Source of the DNA: Ignavibacteriales bacterium
GTDB taxonomy: Bacteria; Bacteroidota; Ignavibacteria; Ignavibacteriales; Ignavibacteriaceae
Assembly (NCBI GenBank): GCA_016700155.1
Contig: CP065001.1
Coordinates: 2,170,001-2,234,000, forward strand
Reading direction: 5' to 3'
Length of the DNA stretch: 64,000 bases
Position numbers and translations under genes: made by a program. The notes under the pieces were generated by a model. The model saw only the letters and a program-made list of their open reading frames with translations, ran no database searches and was not told the origin of the DNA. Below, piece by piece: positions 8,541 through 18,269 of this stretch (position 1 is its first letter; each line of letters starts with the position of its first letter).

Positions 8541-9506
8541 ATGCCGAAAAAAATCCTGATCTTTATTGAACAAAGAGAGAACAAGCTTAAAAAAACTTCG
8601 TATGAAACTGCAACAGTTGCTCATTCAATTGCTTCAGCTTTAGGTTATGAAACAGAAGCTGTTGTGATAGGCGGAGAGATTGAAAATATCAATACAATTC
8701 AATCCTATGGTCTGAACAAAATAGTTCATTTCAAGAATTCAGATCTTATTAATTACTCATCAAGTGCGTATAAAAACATTGTATCAGGTTATGCGAAAGA
8801 AACCGGTGCTGAGTATGTCATATTTCCTAATAGCTCACTCGGTAAAGATCTTGCTCCATTAGTAAGTGTAAATCTAAATGCGGGCATAATCATGGATATA
8901 ATTGACTTCACAATAAATGATAACACCATTACTTTAACTCGACCAGTTTACGCCGGCAAAGCATTGATGGATGTCAAATTCAACAGCGATGTAAAAGTCT
9001 TTACTCTGCGGCCAAACGTTTTCAAGCCGGTTAGTTCAGATTCATCAACAGAAATTGAAATTAGAAATGTTGACAATCCGAACCTTACCAACAGAGTAAC
9101 AGAATCAAAAAAATCTGAAGGCAAACTTGATGTTGCGGAAGCTGACATTATTGTTTCCGGCGGCAGAGGAATGAAAGGTCCCGAAAATTTTCATTTGATT
9201 GAAGAACTCGCTGATGCATTAGGAGCTGCAGTGGGAGCTTCAAGAGCAGTTGTTGATGCAGGCTGGCGTCCTCATCGCGAACAGGTCGGTCAGACAGGAA
9301 AAACTGTATCACCATCACTTTATGTTGCCTGCGGAATTTCAGGTGCGATTCAGCACCTTGCCGGTATGTCATCAGCAAAATATATTGTAGCAATTAACAA
9401 GGATAAAGATTCACCGATTTTTAATATTGCCGACTATGGAATTGCCGGAGATATTTTTGAAATACTTCCTGCATTTACTGAAGAAGTAAGAAAGCTGAAA
9501 GCATAA
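8541..9506 (+). CDS. etfA: Electron transfer flavoprotein alpha subunit
   Basis: The 321 residues comprise an N-terminal alpha/beta domain and the C-terminal FAD-binding domain typical of EtfA. The FAD-domain motifs are VSGGRGMKGPENF, then GASRAVVDAGW, GQTGKTVSPSLYVACGISGAIQH and a terminal NKDKDSPIFNIADYGI. This chain holds the redox-active FAD of the heterodimer. It is read directly after etfB and 12 bases before the nuclease-family gene, so the three form one transcription unit. Length and motifs are complete; nothing is degenerate. Confidence 0.96.
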   Translation: MPKKILIFIEQRENKLKKTSYETATVAHSIASALGYETEAVVIGGEIENINTIQSYGLNKIVHFKNSDLINYSSSAYKNIVSGYAKETGAEYVIFPNSSLGKDLAPLVSVNLNAGIIMDIIDFTINDNTITLTRPVYAGKALMDVKFNSDVKVFTLRPNVFKPVSSDSSTEIEIRNVDNPNLTNRVTESKKSEGKLDVAEADIIVSGGRGMKGPENFHLIEELADALGAAVGASRAVVDAGWRPHREQVGQTGKTVSPSLYVACGISGAIQHLAGMSSAKYIVAINKDKDSPIFNIADYGIAGDIFEILPAFTEEVRKLKA

Positions 9507-9512
9507 AAAGGA
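9507..9512 (+). promoter_or_regulatory. Shine-Dalgarno supporting the TTG start of the DUF151 gene
   Basis: AAAGGA lies 6 bases before the TTG at 9519, and there is no ATG in frame near the conserved N-terminus. This supports a TTG start. Confidence 0.55.
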
Positions 9513-9518
9513 AAACTA

Positions 9519-10112
9519 TTGCATAAGATCCAGTGTGAAATATTAGGGTTGTCAACAAGTCCATCAACAGGCGGTGCATACGCTATTCTGCTTAAGGAGA
9601 GTGACGGCTCAAGAAGACTGCCCATTATTATCGGCGCGTTTGAAGCTCAGGCAATAGCCCTTGAACTGGAGGGAATCCGTCCGCCGAGACCATTAACACA
9701 TGACCTCATACGAAATATTATTGATAATCTTGGTGCTAACGTTTTGGAAGTTGTCGTTGACGAATTGAGAGAGAATACTTTCTTCGCCAAAATCATTCTT
9801 GATGTTTCTTCAATGACAAATGAAATTGATGCAAGACCCAGCGATGCTATTGCAATTGCTGTCCGGACTCATGCACCCATTTATGTAGCTGAATCAGTTA
9901 TGGATACTGCGGCATTCATTCCTGCTGAAGACAGTGAAAAAGAATTCCTTGACAAGGAAGTAAATAATGTTGAAAAAGAACCTGTCCCTAAAACCAAGGA
10001 AGCTAAACTTGCTGCATTACAGAATAAATTGAGGGAAGCTATAAATGCCGAAGAATATGAAAGAGCGGCAAAAATTAGAGATGATATTCAAAAACTAACA
10101 AGCAACAACTGA
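9519..10112 (+). CDS. DUF151 bifunctional nuclease family protein with UVR tail
   Basis: The 197-residue protein begins at TTG (9519). Its first 135 residues are the DUF151/BFN domain (LPIIIGAFEAQAIALELEG, then SDAIAIAVRTHAPIYVAESV). The last 40 residues form a UvrB/UvrC-type UVR motif helix pair (KLREAINAEEYERAAKIRDDI). Plant and mycobacterial relatives have been described as having nuclease activity, but the bacterial role is not settled. The UVR motif suggests docking to a protein partner. It sits 12 bases after etfA and is probably translated from the same message, an association without an obvious functional explanation. Confidence 0.88.
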   Translation: MHKIQCEILGLSTSPSTGGAYAILLKESDGSRRLPIIIGAFEAQAIALELEGIRPPRPLTHDLIRNIIDNLGANVLEVVVDELRENTFFAKIILDVSSMTNEIDARPSDAIAIAVRTHAPIYVAESVMDTAAFIPAEDSEKEFLDKEVNNVEKEPVPKTKEAKLAALQNKLREAINAEEYERAAKIRDDIQKLTSNN

Positions 10113-10117
10113 CAATT

Positions 10118-11599
10118 TCAGTTAAAGATCTTTTCTCCTATCCTGCACTCAAGACATTTTTCCCGCGAACAGTAACTCCTGAAAAGTTCAATCAAACCCT
10201 GGTATAAGACACTTCTTTTCCAGGCATCATTCAGATGCAGTGTAGATGATACTTCATTTACAAGATTATTTTCACTGTTCTGATAATAGTTAAGATATAA
10301 CTTCATCACACGGTGAGATAATTCTTTTTTTCCGAACATATCAAAATACATGGCAATGACAGGCAAAATCACATTGATGATAATTTCATCGGCACGGGAA
10401 ACCCCTACAAAATATTTAATATCATAGTCTATTTTTTTATTAAAGATATAATGCTGTTTCCAGTAGCCGTCTGCATTTACTACCATCAGGTTTCTTAGTT
10501 CGCGGGTTAGTTTATTTGGATTATTGATATTCTTAAACTGGTTTAAAATCTTTATGACCAGGTTTTCTTTGAGCAGCCTGTGAAGAAGTCTGACTCCCCC
10601 GGCTAATCTTATGGTAGGAAAGTTTTGAGGTCTTAACTTAAAGAAATGCCATTGTTCTTCAGAGAACCTCACACCATCATATTTTTCCTTCAAATTATTC
10701 CACGCCTCCTGAACTGACCTCAGGTAATCGATTGTATCATCATCTGCGTCATTAAGTTTTGCAGGAAGTAAACCCCCAGCGTGCAGAAGTAAAGATTCAA
10801 CTTCAATATTAAAATCCTTTACAGGAATATTCTTAAGTATAAATTCTATTTCCACAGCTTTGGCAAGCTTGTGCATTATCTCTTTATTTTTTGAATAACC
10901 CAGTGCTTCAAATATGGATTCATAGATCAGCTGATGCCAGACTGCCTGATCACCAAAATCTTTTTGAGTAAAATTCCGGTTATAAAAATCTTCCCCAAGA
11001 CTGTACCTGACTACGGGTTCTTTCAGTTTAAGTTCATTGAGATAAATTATTTCTTTCAGCCGCTGAAGCATTCTTTCCTTTTTAATTTTGAACCTTTCAA
11101 TACCGAGATTAAAGAGGAAATCTATTTTATCTTTTTCAGTAACCAGGTTATTTAACTCGACGCACGGCATCTTATTAATCCTGTTCTTTCTTTCAGCCGT
11201 AATTGCATTGTGCAGGTGGCTCTTCAAATCATTTTTCAGTAAAGACTCAAACGCGACTGATTCTACTTTTCGTCCATCCTGGGTGTAAACAAAATTATGG
11301 TTTGAATCATTAAGGAGTGCCGCGTGAAGAATAACTTTATTATACCGCTTGTTCAGAAAATGCCCATGTTTTTTCCAATCGGAATGAAAGCTGTCAATTT
11401 CAACATCGCCGGTATAAGTGATGTTCCCTATCTGAATTCTTGCATTCCTGAAATCAGGTCCGCCCAGTTCGATGTTCTCTGTACCGGCATCGAGTATTTT
11501 AATCTGCTCACCGTCATGCGAAACCAGGCTGGAATGGAAATTCTGCTCTTTCCATATTTCGTGAAGAAATTTCTCAAGAACTTTTATTTTCTTTTCCAC
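10118..11599 (-). CDS. DUF2851 family protein
   Basis: The 493-residue cytoplasmic protein matches the uncharacterised DUF2851 family widespread in Bacteroidota. It has an N-terminal LGGPDFRNARIQIG segment, a GDVEIDSFHSDWKKHGH block and a C-terminal cysteine cluster in the last 20 residues (CSREKCLECRIG) that may bind metal. The start is GTG at 11599 with a GGGGAAG-like ribosome site upstream. No signal peptide or membrane segment is seen. It converges on the DUF151 gene with only 5 bases between stops. The function is unknown; the early acidic/His block looks nuclease-like but I cannot confirm that. Confidence 0.8.
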   Translation of the reverse strand: MEKKIKVLEKFLHEIWKEQNFHSSLVSHDGEQIKILDAGTENIELGGPDFRNARIQIGNITYTGDVEIDSFHSDWKKHGHFLNKRYNKVILHAALLNDSNHNFVYTQDGRKVESVAFESLLKNDLKSHLHNAITAERKNRINKMPCVELNNLVTEKDKIDFLFNLGIERFKIKKERMLQRLKEIIYLNELKLKEPVVRYSLGEDFYNRNFTQKDFGDQAVWHQLIYESIFEALGYSKNKEIMHKLAKAVEIEFILKNIPVKDFNIEVESLLLHAGGLLPAKLNDADDDTIDYLRSVQEAWNNLKEKYDGVRFSEEQWHFFKLRPQNFPTIRLAGGVRLLHRLLKENLVIKILNQFKNINNPNKLTRELRNLMVVNADGYWKQHYIFNKKIDYDIKYFVGVSRADEIIINVILPVIAMYFDMFGKKELSHRVMKLYLNYYQNSENNLVNEVSSTLHLNDAWKRSVLYQGLIELFRSYCSREKCLECRIGEKIFN

Positions 11600-11855
11600 T
11601 GCTTCCCCGCTGTTAAACTATTTACTAACAAAAATAACGGGCATTGATTGTGTGATTGGAAGATGCCCGGTGTTTGTCGACTTGAAAAAAAATGCTACTG
11701 AATTCTGTGAAAGGATATTCCACTCCGGGTAATTATTTTTTTTTGCTGCCTGTCCGGAAATGATTTTTGAAATTGTACTCACATTCCTTCCTCATAAGAA
11801 ATGTTAATTTATCCTGACCAAAATTAACAAATATAATCTTAAGAGTAAATTTAAA

Positions 11856-12668
11856 TTAACTTCTCATAATCCTGTCAATCGTTCTGTTCAACTGTATTAT
11901 TTCTTCAGTAACAGCACCAGCAAAATTTTCAGAACTATCTTTATAAATGAGTGACCGGCTGATATTCAATAAGTAATTCGGATATTCAGTAAACCTTAAT
12001 ATCTTCACGATGTCTTCGAGGCTGCCGCCTTGTGTGCCGATACCTGGAATCAACAGCGGAAGTTGTTTGAGAATACCGATATTATCCTTTAACTCTTTGG
12101 AATTTGTAGCTCCGAAAACAACACCGTAGCTATCAGTATTTCCCCATTTATGTATCCGTTGAATAACCTTTTGGAACAGCATTGTTCCGTCATAAAGTTT
12201 TTGTTTTTCAAATTCTGCTGAAGAGGGATTTGATGTTAGCGAAAGTACGAACACAAGTTTATCCGGGAATGAAGCAAATGGCGCAACAGAATCCTCTCCC
12301 ATATATGGATTTACTGTACATGCATCGCACCCGAAATATTCAAATGACGACTTTGCATACATTTGTGATGTATTGCCGATGTCACCTCTTTTTGCATCGC
12401 CAATAATCAGAATGTCTTCCGGAATATGTTTTATTGTCTGATAAAGATTTTCAAATCCTTTGGCGCCATCTCTTTCATAGAAGGCAAAATTTAATTTATA
12501 CGCTGCGGCGTGTTCACGGGTTGAGTCTATTATACTCTTATTAAATTCAAGTAAGGGATTATCAAGTTGTTTCAGATGTTCAGGTATTTTTTCAATATCA
12601 GAATCAAGTCCGACACAGATGAATTTTCCTTCGGCATTTTTCGATTGAAGTTTTTCTTTTGCAGTCAT
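11856..12668 (-). CDS. pyrF: Orotidine 5'-phosphate decarboxylase, type 2
   Basis: The 270 residues fit the longer subfamily 2 of OMP decarboxylase. This enzyme makes UMP from OMP in the last step of pyrimidine synthesis. The catalytic DAKRGDIGNT motif (Lys-Asp charged network) is intact, with FVCVGLDSD-like substrate-binding sequence at the N-terminus and a PGIGTQGG phosphate-binding loop near residue 210. It starts at an ATG at 12668. It is flanked by 224 bases before the rodA stop on one side and 256 bases after DUF2851 on the other, so it is probably its own transcription unit. Confidence 0.94.
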   Translation of the reverse strand: MTAKEKLQSKNAEGKFICVGLDSDIEKIPEHLKQLDNPLLEFNKSIIDSTREHAAAYKLNFAFYERDGAKGFENLYQTIKHIPEDILIIGDAKRGDIGNTSQMYAKSSFEYFGCDACTVNPYMGEDSVAPFASFPDKLVFVLSLTSNPSSAEFEKQKLYDGTMLFQKVIQRIHKWGNTDSYGVVFGATNSKELKDNIGILKQLPLLIPGIGTQGGSLEDIVKILRFTEYPNYLLNISRSLIYKDSSENFAGAVTEEIIQLNRTIDRIMRS

Positions 12669-12892
12669 GATATTTTTGATTTAATAAAAGTTTATAACTC
12701 ACTTAATACACATTATTAAGTGCACCGCTTATTTGTGAAAGAAACCTGATTATAAAGTTTTGTCTCCTCTGAAATGGATTAAGTTGATGACCTGTTTAGT
12801 AATTATAACTTAATTCGGTGCTAATATATCTTTTTAAAAAGCGAATTCAAACTACCGGGATAATGAAAGGTAAGTTCGGAAAGATGAAAATA

Positions 12893-14131
12893 TCATGTAT
12901 AGTTTTTTCGTGTCCGGTAAACGTTCGCAACTATACCAAGCATAAACAAATTTATTATGAGCGATGTTCCGCCGTAACTAACGAAAGGCAGCGGGATTCC
13001 TATCACCGGCATAATACCGACTGCCATACCTATATTTATTAAAAAGTGAATTGTGTACACCGACAGAATACCGACTATTACGAGACTTAAAAATTCATCT
13101 TTTGTGTAAGAAGATATTTTAAGAATTTTTAGAAATAGATACAGAAAGAGAATCAGTGTTAATGCCGCACCTATAAAACCAAACTCCTCGCCAATCACAC
13201 AATAAATAAAATCCGTCCACTGTTCAGGAATAAACTGAAGCTGCGTTTGGTTACCGGATAAAAATCCTTTACCCCAGAACCCGCCGGAGCCGATAGCTAC
13301 TTTTGCCTGGATCGAATTGTATCCCGAGCCGAGAGGATCAGCCATTGGATCGATGAACGATTGAATTCTTTTCTGCTGATGAGGACTTAAAAGTCGGTAT
13401 ACATAATCGGCAAAAAATCCAGCGCCGATATTTAATGCTAGTATTGATCCGCTGAAAAAAATATCTTTTTTAAATATCAGTAGTGTAACTGTGACGAGAA
13501 ATATTGCGCCGAGAAAATAATATAATCCAAACAACGCTGATAGAGCGACAAATGCCGGAGAGAGAACAACAAATAATCCGAACAGACTTATTCCCTTCCA
13601 GAATATCATTGTAAGTATCACCCCGAAGAAAACAAATGAACTTCCCATATCAGGTTCAAGAAGTATCAACCCAACAGGAATAAACCCAATCATCAGTGCA
13701 ATAAGAATATCTTTAAATGATTCGATATCCGTATTCCGCCGGCTTAAAAATGAAGCTAGCGCCAGTATAGTTGCAATCTTTGCAAACTCTGATGGTTGAA
13801 AACCAAACGGACCAAGATCCAGCCAGCTTTTTGCTCCTGAAACTTTTCTTCCGGCAACCAATACAACTGCCAGTAGAAATAATGAAAATGCATAAGTAGG
13901 TATTGAAATAACTTTGAATGAGTTTGTAGGAATAGAATAAACAATGAAAAAAATTATCAGACCGACTCCGCCAAGTACAAGCTGCTTACTAAAATTTCCG
14001 CCGGCAGTAGGATGATTTATTGTAGCACTGTAAATCGCAACCAACCCGATAGACACTAATGCAAGTGCCGAAAATAATAGTCCAAGATCAAGCCTGTCAT
14101 TCAGTTTATAATCAATTCTCAATCCGGGCAC
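12893..14131 (-). CDS. rodA: Peptidoglycan glycosyltransferase RodA
   Basis: The 412-residue SEDS-family membrane protein has about ten hydrophobic segments. It contains the RodA-type extracellular block FIPEQWTDFIYCVIGEEFGF and the GFFGKG-like GSGGFWGKGFLSGNQTQL loop; the C-terminal PFVSYGG motif is intact. RodA polymerises lipid II glycan strands for side-wall growth together with the class B PBP encoded just upstream. It starts at GTG 14131 inside the end of mrdA (20-base overlap), indicating translational coupling. It is the last gene of the mre operon. Confidence 0.95.
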   Translation of the reverse strand: MPGLRIDYKLNDRLDLGLLFSALALVSIGLVAIYSATINHPTAGGNFSKQLVLGGVGLIIFFIVYSIPTNSFKVISIPTYAFSLFLLAVVLVAGRKVSGAKSWLDLGPFGFQPSEFAKIATILALASFLSRRNTDIESFKDILIALMIGFIPVGLILLEPDMGSSFVFFGVILTMIFWKGISLFGLFVVLSPAFVALSALFGLYYFLGAIFLVTVTLLIFKKDIFFSGSILALNIGAGFFADYVYRLLSPHQQKRIQSFIDPMADPLGSGYNSIQAKVAIGSGGFWGKGFLSGNQTQLQFIPEQWTDFIYCVIGEEFGFIGAALTLILFLYLFLKILKISSYTKDEFLSLVIVGILSVYTIHFLINIGMAVGIMPVIGIPLPFVSYGGTSLIINLFMLGIVANVYRTRKNYT

Positions 14132-15914
14132 CTATTATCTTAGTCTCTGGATTAATTATCTTCGTTTTATTTTTTTTGTTCAGAAAAGCCTCTATCATTT
14201 TTTTTGCGATGGGAGCCGCGTGAGTCCCGCCGAATCCGACATTCTCAACTACAATAGCAAGAGCGATCTTTGGATTTTCATAAGGCGCAAAGCCGATAAA
14301 TAAAGCGTGATCCTTTCCGTGAGGATTTTGAGCCGTTCCCGTTTTACCAGCGACATGTACGTCAGGCATTTTTATATGTGTAGCTGTTCCGGCGCCATTT
14401 ACAACAAGAAACATTCCTTCTTTAACGATGTCGAATACTCTCTGGTTTATTTTTGTATCCACCTCTTTAAATTTTAAAGGAACAACTTCTTTTGTGTTGT
14501 CATCGAGATAACCTTTTACCAGATGTGGAACATGACCTTTTCCATTGTTTGCTATCAGTGCGACGTAGTGCGCAAGTTGAAGCGGAGTTACACTAACTTC
14601 TCCCTGACCGATCCCCAAACTCGCCATTATACTTCTCGGCCAGTTCTCACCATAAATTTTTTCATAATATTTTGTATCGGGAATCATGCCAGCAGATTCC
14701 TCGCCAATGTCAATACCTGTTTTCGAGTTAAAGCCGAAACGTTCACTGTACTCTTTAAATTTATCTAAACCGATTTTATAAATGAGACTGTAGAAAAAAG
14801 TATTACAAGATTTTTCTATAGCGTGAATTACATTAACAGATCCGTGAGAACCATGACATTTGAAAAACCTGCCGAAAGTAAATCCTCCGCCGCAAAAATA
14901 TGTTGTCGATGGTGTGATTACACCCATATCAAGAGCTGCTATTGCGGCAAGTATCTTATAAGTCGAGCCGGGCGGTTTTAAAGACATTGTTGCACGGTTG
15001 AATGAAGGTTTGTTCGGATCTTTATAAAGCTGATCCAAAAACTCTTTTGAGGTTACGTAAGAAAACTGATTGAGATCATAATCGGGAGCGCTAAGTAACG
15101 CAAGAATTTCACCTGTTGTTGGTTCAATTGCAACGACAGCACCGCGCTTACCTTTGAATTCCTCCTCAGCTACACGCTGTACATCTGCATCGATTGATAA
15201 AACAAGATCGTGACCTTTAATAGATGTTTTGTCCTCAATACCTTCCTTAAATTTTCCTATTTCCTTTCGCTTGGAATCAACAAGAATATAGTTGAAACCT
15301 TTTTCTCCCCTCAAAACTTTTTCATAAGTTTTTTCAATGCCGTTATAACCGACATAGTCGCCGGGTATGTAGTAGTCTTTCTCTTTTTCAAGTTGTGAAG
15401 AAGAAATTTCTTTTGAGTATCCGAACATATGTGAACCAACTATTCCTGAAGGATATCCTCTTTGCATTTCAACTATATAATCCACACCAGGAAGATGTTC
15501 AGAATTTTCTTCGAGCCAGGAAACTACTTTAAAATCAATTCCTCTTTTAATTCTTATGGGTATATATTTTGAATAAATCCTGTTGTTGATCAGTATCCTG
15601 CTGATATACCCGGAATCGACCTCAAGAACAGTTTCAAGTATCCTGTTTAATCTGGCATCATAGTTTGCGGGAGTTATACGGAGTGTATACGCAGGTACAT
15701 TACTGACAATCACTTCAAGGTTTCTGTCATAGAAAACTCCGCGCAACGGAGTTTGTTCGATGGCTTTGATACTATTGTCAGCGGATTTAGTATCATATTC
15801 CTGTTGCTGAAGAATTTGCATCTGGAATAATCTGAATAACATGACCAGAAAAATTCCAACCAGGATAAAATAAATTATCGTTCTCCTTTCAGATGAACCT
15901 ACACCTGTACTCAA
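14112..15914 (-). CDS. mrdA: Penicillin-binding protein 2 (elongasome transpeptidase)
   Basis: The 600-residue class B PBP has an N-terminal membrane anchor (about 13-32), a dimerisation/pedestal region, and a transpeptidase domain. All active-site motifs are present: Ser317-Thr-Tyr-Lys320 (SxxK), Ser369-Cys-Asn371 (SxN) and Lys524-Thr-Gly (KTG). It cross-links side-wall peptidoglycan with RodA. Translation starts at a TTG overlapping the mreD stop in a TTGA arrangement, and the 3' end overlaps rodA by 20 bases. This tight packing supports stoichiometric synthesis of the elongasome. Confidence 0.95.
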   Translation of the reverse strand: MSTGVGSSERRTIIYFILVGIFLVMLFRLFQMQILQQQEYDTKSADNSIKAIEQTPLRGVFYDRNLEVIVSNVPAYTLRITPANYDARLNRILETVLEVDSGYISRILINNRIYSKYIPIRIKRGIDFKVVSWLEENSEHLPGVDYIVEMQRGYPSGIVGSHMFGYSKEISSSQLEKEKDYYIPGDYVGYNGIEKTYEKVLRGEKGFNYILVDSKRKEIGKFKEGIEDKTSIKGHDLVLSIDADVQRVAEEEFKGKRGAVVAIEPTTGEILALLSAPDYDLNQFSYVTSKEFLDQLYKDPNKPSFNRATMSLKPPGSTYKILAAIAALDMGVITPSTTYFCGGGFTFGRFFKCHGSHGSVNVIHAIEKSCNTFFYSLIYKIGLDKFKEYSERFGFNSKTGIDIGEESAGMIPDTKYYEKIYGENWPRSIMASLGIGQGEVSVTPLQLAHYVALIANNGKGHVPHLVKGYLDDNTKEVVPLKFKEVDTKINQRVFDIVKEGMFLVVNGAGTATHIKMPDVHVAGKTGTAQNPHGKDHALFIGFAPYENPKIALAIVVENVGFGGTHAAPIAKKMIEAFLNKKNKTKIINPETKIIGARIEN

Positions 15915-16399
15915 CCAAATCTCCTTTTGGGGGCAAAGATCATAACTAATAAACTTACGACGGCTGTAAACAACCCGGGAAGCATTCCCTGTTCAAAGAA
16001 AAGCAGTAAAACATTTCTGTTAAAATCTGTGTCAGAAAAAAATGCATAAACTATTGAATCAATTATTGAGCATAATAATACAATAAGTATAAACGGATAG
16101 GAATGCAGATATATTTCTCTCTTATTCTCATTCGAAAAATATCCTGCGATAAAACCTACAAAAGTTTTTGACAGCATTGCGCTTCCTAACAAACTTCCTG
16201 TAATCAAATCGAAAAAAAGTCCGAATACAAATCCCGCAACAGCACCGTAAATCTGACCATTACGAATCGAGTAATAAACGAGAACAATAAGAATGAGATC
16301 AGGTACCACACCTGATAATGAAATAAGGGGAACGATAGTAGTTTGAATTACGAGTACAGGGAAAAAAATCAGCAGTGATATAAAATAATCTGAACGCAT
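15911..16399 (-). CDS. mreD: Rod shape-determining protein MreD
   Basis: The 162-residue, strongly hydrophobic protein has about five membrane segments and the MreD-type GLFFDLITGSLLG loop. It lies in the canonical mreB-C-D position. MreD is an inner-membrane scaffold linking MreC to the MreB filament and the RodA/PBP2 synthase. It begins immediately after the mreC stop with no gap and overlaps mrdA by 4 bases, so it is part of the same operon. Sequence conservation in this family is low, so the call depends partly on position. Confidence 0.9.
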   Translation of the reverse strand: MRSDYFISLLIFFPVLVIQTTIVPLISLSGVVPDLILIVLVYYSIRNGQIYGAVAGFVFGLFFDLITGSLLGSAMLSKTFVGFIAGYFSNENKREIYLHSYPFILIVLLCSIIDSIVYAFFSDTDFNRNVLLLFFEQGMLPGLFTAVVSLLVMIFAPKRRFG

Positions 16400-17236
16400 T
16401 TATTTTTCCGTATTAAAAAAATTCAGTTCAAGATCATTTTTCTGTTTGCTTTGTACAATACCAAGTACAAATACGTTTTCAACTTTAACAAAGTCGACAA
16501 ACGGTTTTATTTTTACCTCGTTAAAGATTCCAGTTTCAACTTTACTCAAACCCGTTACAAATCCAACCGGCAGAGGAACAGGGACAATTGAACTGATCTC
16601 GGAAGTAATTATTCTGTCACCCGTTTCGATATCATACGTTTTAGGAACATCGATAATCACAAGGTCCTCACCGTTCCATTTCATCACTCCGTCAACACGG
16701 CTTCGTTCATCTTTAACCGTTATCTTTAAATCAATATTTTTTAGAGTTCGGGCAATCGCAAAATCTTCAGAGGTAGAATAAATTATTCCCACAAGTCCCT
16801 GATCATTGATCACCGGCATTCCTGGCTTTACACCCGCAGACGAACCTGCATTTATTGTGACAGTACTCTGCGCTTTATTAAGTGATTTTGAAACTATCGT
16901 GGCAGGTATCAGCGGATAATCTGAAGTATCTTTTAATCCAACCAATCCTTTTAGTTCAGCATTTTGAATTCCATAATTTCGAAGTCTGTTTACCTGCAGC
17001 ATTAATTCTGCGTTCACTTTCAGAAGACGATCATTTTCACTTTGAAGTTTAGCAGGATTAATAAGATTTGAAACTACGGAAGTCACCGAAGCAAATGTAC
17101 CGAAAGCAATTGCTCTTACTTTTTTTATTTCAGGTTTTTGATTAAGGGACAGAGTAATGAGGCTGGTAATTAAAAGCAGTACAAGTATGATATATTCTTT
17201 AAAGTTTCTCCAAACAACAAGTATAAATCTTATCAT
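16400..17236 (-). CDS. mreC: Rod shape-determining protein MreC
   Basis: The 278-residue protein has a single N-terminal membrane helix (about 14-31). A short coiled coil at about 60-90 is rich in Leu/Asn/Arg, and a periplasmic double beta-barrel follows with the PATIVSKS and GMPVINDQGLVGII motifs typical of MreC. MreC activates PBP2 and bridges it to MreB/MreD. Its ATG overlaps the last base of the mreB stop (TAATG), giving coupled translation. The length is typical. Confidence 0.94.
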   Translation of the reverse strand: MIRFILVVWRNFKEYIILVLLLITSLITLSLNQKPEIKKVRAIAFGTFASVTSVVSNLINPAKLQSENDRLLKVNAELMLQVNRLRNYGIQNAELKGLVGLKDTSDYPLIPATIVSKSLNKAQSTVTINAGSSAGVKPGMPVINDQGLVGIIYSTSEDFAIARTLKNIDLKITVKDERSRVDGVMKWNGEDLVIIDVPKTYDIETGDRIITSEISSIVPVPLPVGFVTGLSKVETGIFNEVKIKPFVDFVKVENVFVLGIVQSKQKNDLELNFFNTEK

Positions 17237-18261
17237 TAATATCTTCTGTTACGTATTAAAACCTTTGAATAATGATTGAGGTTATCTATTACTTTACCCG
17301 CACCGCGCACAACCGCAGTTAAAGGATCTTCTGCAACATGAACGGGCAGATTTGTTTCCATTCTTATTCTTTCGTCAAGACCTTTTAACAGCGCACCGCC
17401 GCCGGTTATCATAACTCCGCGATCAAGAATATCAGCAGAAAGTTCGGGAGGTGTGCGTTCAAGTGATTGACGAACTGCATCAACTATCTGTACAACAGAT
17501 TCATTAAGCGCCTCACGAATTTCAACAGAACTTACTTCTGTTGTTTTAGGAATACCGCCGACTAAATCACGACCTTTAACCTGGATTGTTATTTCCTCCT
17601 TCAACGGAATTGCAGAACCGACTTCACACTTGATTGCCTCTGCGGTTCTTTCACCAATTAAAATGTTGTGGTTCTTTTTGAAGTACTGCATAATAGCATA
17701 ATTCATTTCATCACCGGCAATACGGATTGATTCTTCATTCACAATTCCGGAAAGCGCGATCACAGCAATTTCAGTCGTACCGCCGCCGATATCTATTATC
17801 ATATTACCAATTGCCGCTTCAACATCAATCCCGATACCGATTGCAGCAGCCATAGGTTCCGCAATAAGATGAACTTCTTTTGCGCCGGCATGTTCTGCAC
17901 TGTCACGTACTGCTCTTTTTTCAACTTCTGTAACACCGCTTGGCACAGCTACAACAACTCTTCTGCTTGAGAAGGCACCGCCTCTTACTCTTTTTATAAA
18001 CGCGCGAATCATTCCTTCAGCAATTTCAAAATCCGCAATCACACCGTCACGCATTGGTCGGGTAACCCTTATCTCTTTATGTTCCCTTCCCTGCATCTCC
18101 TTAGCTTTATTACCGAGTGCTATAATTCGTTTTGTGTTTTTATCAAATGCCACTATCGAAGGTTCATTCAGAACAATGCCCTTGCTCTTCACATAGATGA
18201 GTGTGTTTGCCGTTCCAAGGTCAATTGCAATATCGGCAGAAAAGAAATCAAAAAGTCCCAT
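17236..18261 (-). CDS. mreB: Actin-like rod shape protein MreB
   Basis: The 341-residue actin-fold ATPase has phosphate-1 motif DLGTANTLIY near residue 16, phosphate-2 motif DIGGGTTEIA near 160, and the adenosine motif TGGGALLKGLD near 290. MreB forms membrane-associated filaments that steer side-wall synthesis, so the source cell is probably a rod or a curved or filamentous form. AGAGG precedes the ATG. It is preceded by purH after only 8 bases, so the whole shape operon may be transcribed from the purine genes. Confidence 0.97.
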   Translation of the reverse strand: MGLFDFFSADIAIDLGTANTLIYVKSKGIVLNEPSIVAFDKNTKRIIALGNKAKEMQGREHKEIRVTRPMRDGVIADFEIAEGMIRAFIKRVRGGAFSSRRVVVAVPSGVTEVEKRAVRDSAEHAGAKEVHLIAEPMAAAIGIGIDVEAAIGNMIIDIGGGTTEIAVIALSGIVNEESIRIAGDEMNYAIMQYFKKNHNILIGERTAEAIKCEVGSAIPLKEEITIQVKGRDLVGGIPKTTEVSSVEIREALNESVVQIVDAVRQSLERTPPELSADILDRGVMITGGGALLKGLDERIRMETNLPVHVAEDPLTAVVRGAGKVIDNLNHYSKVLIRNRRY

Positions 18262-18269
18262 AAAACCTC

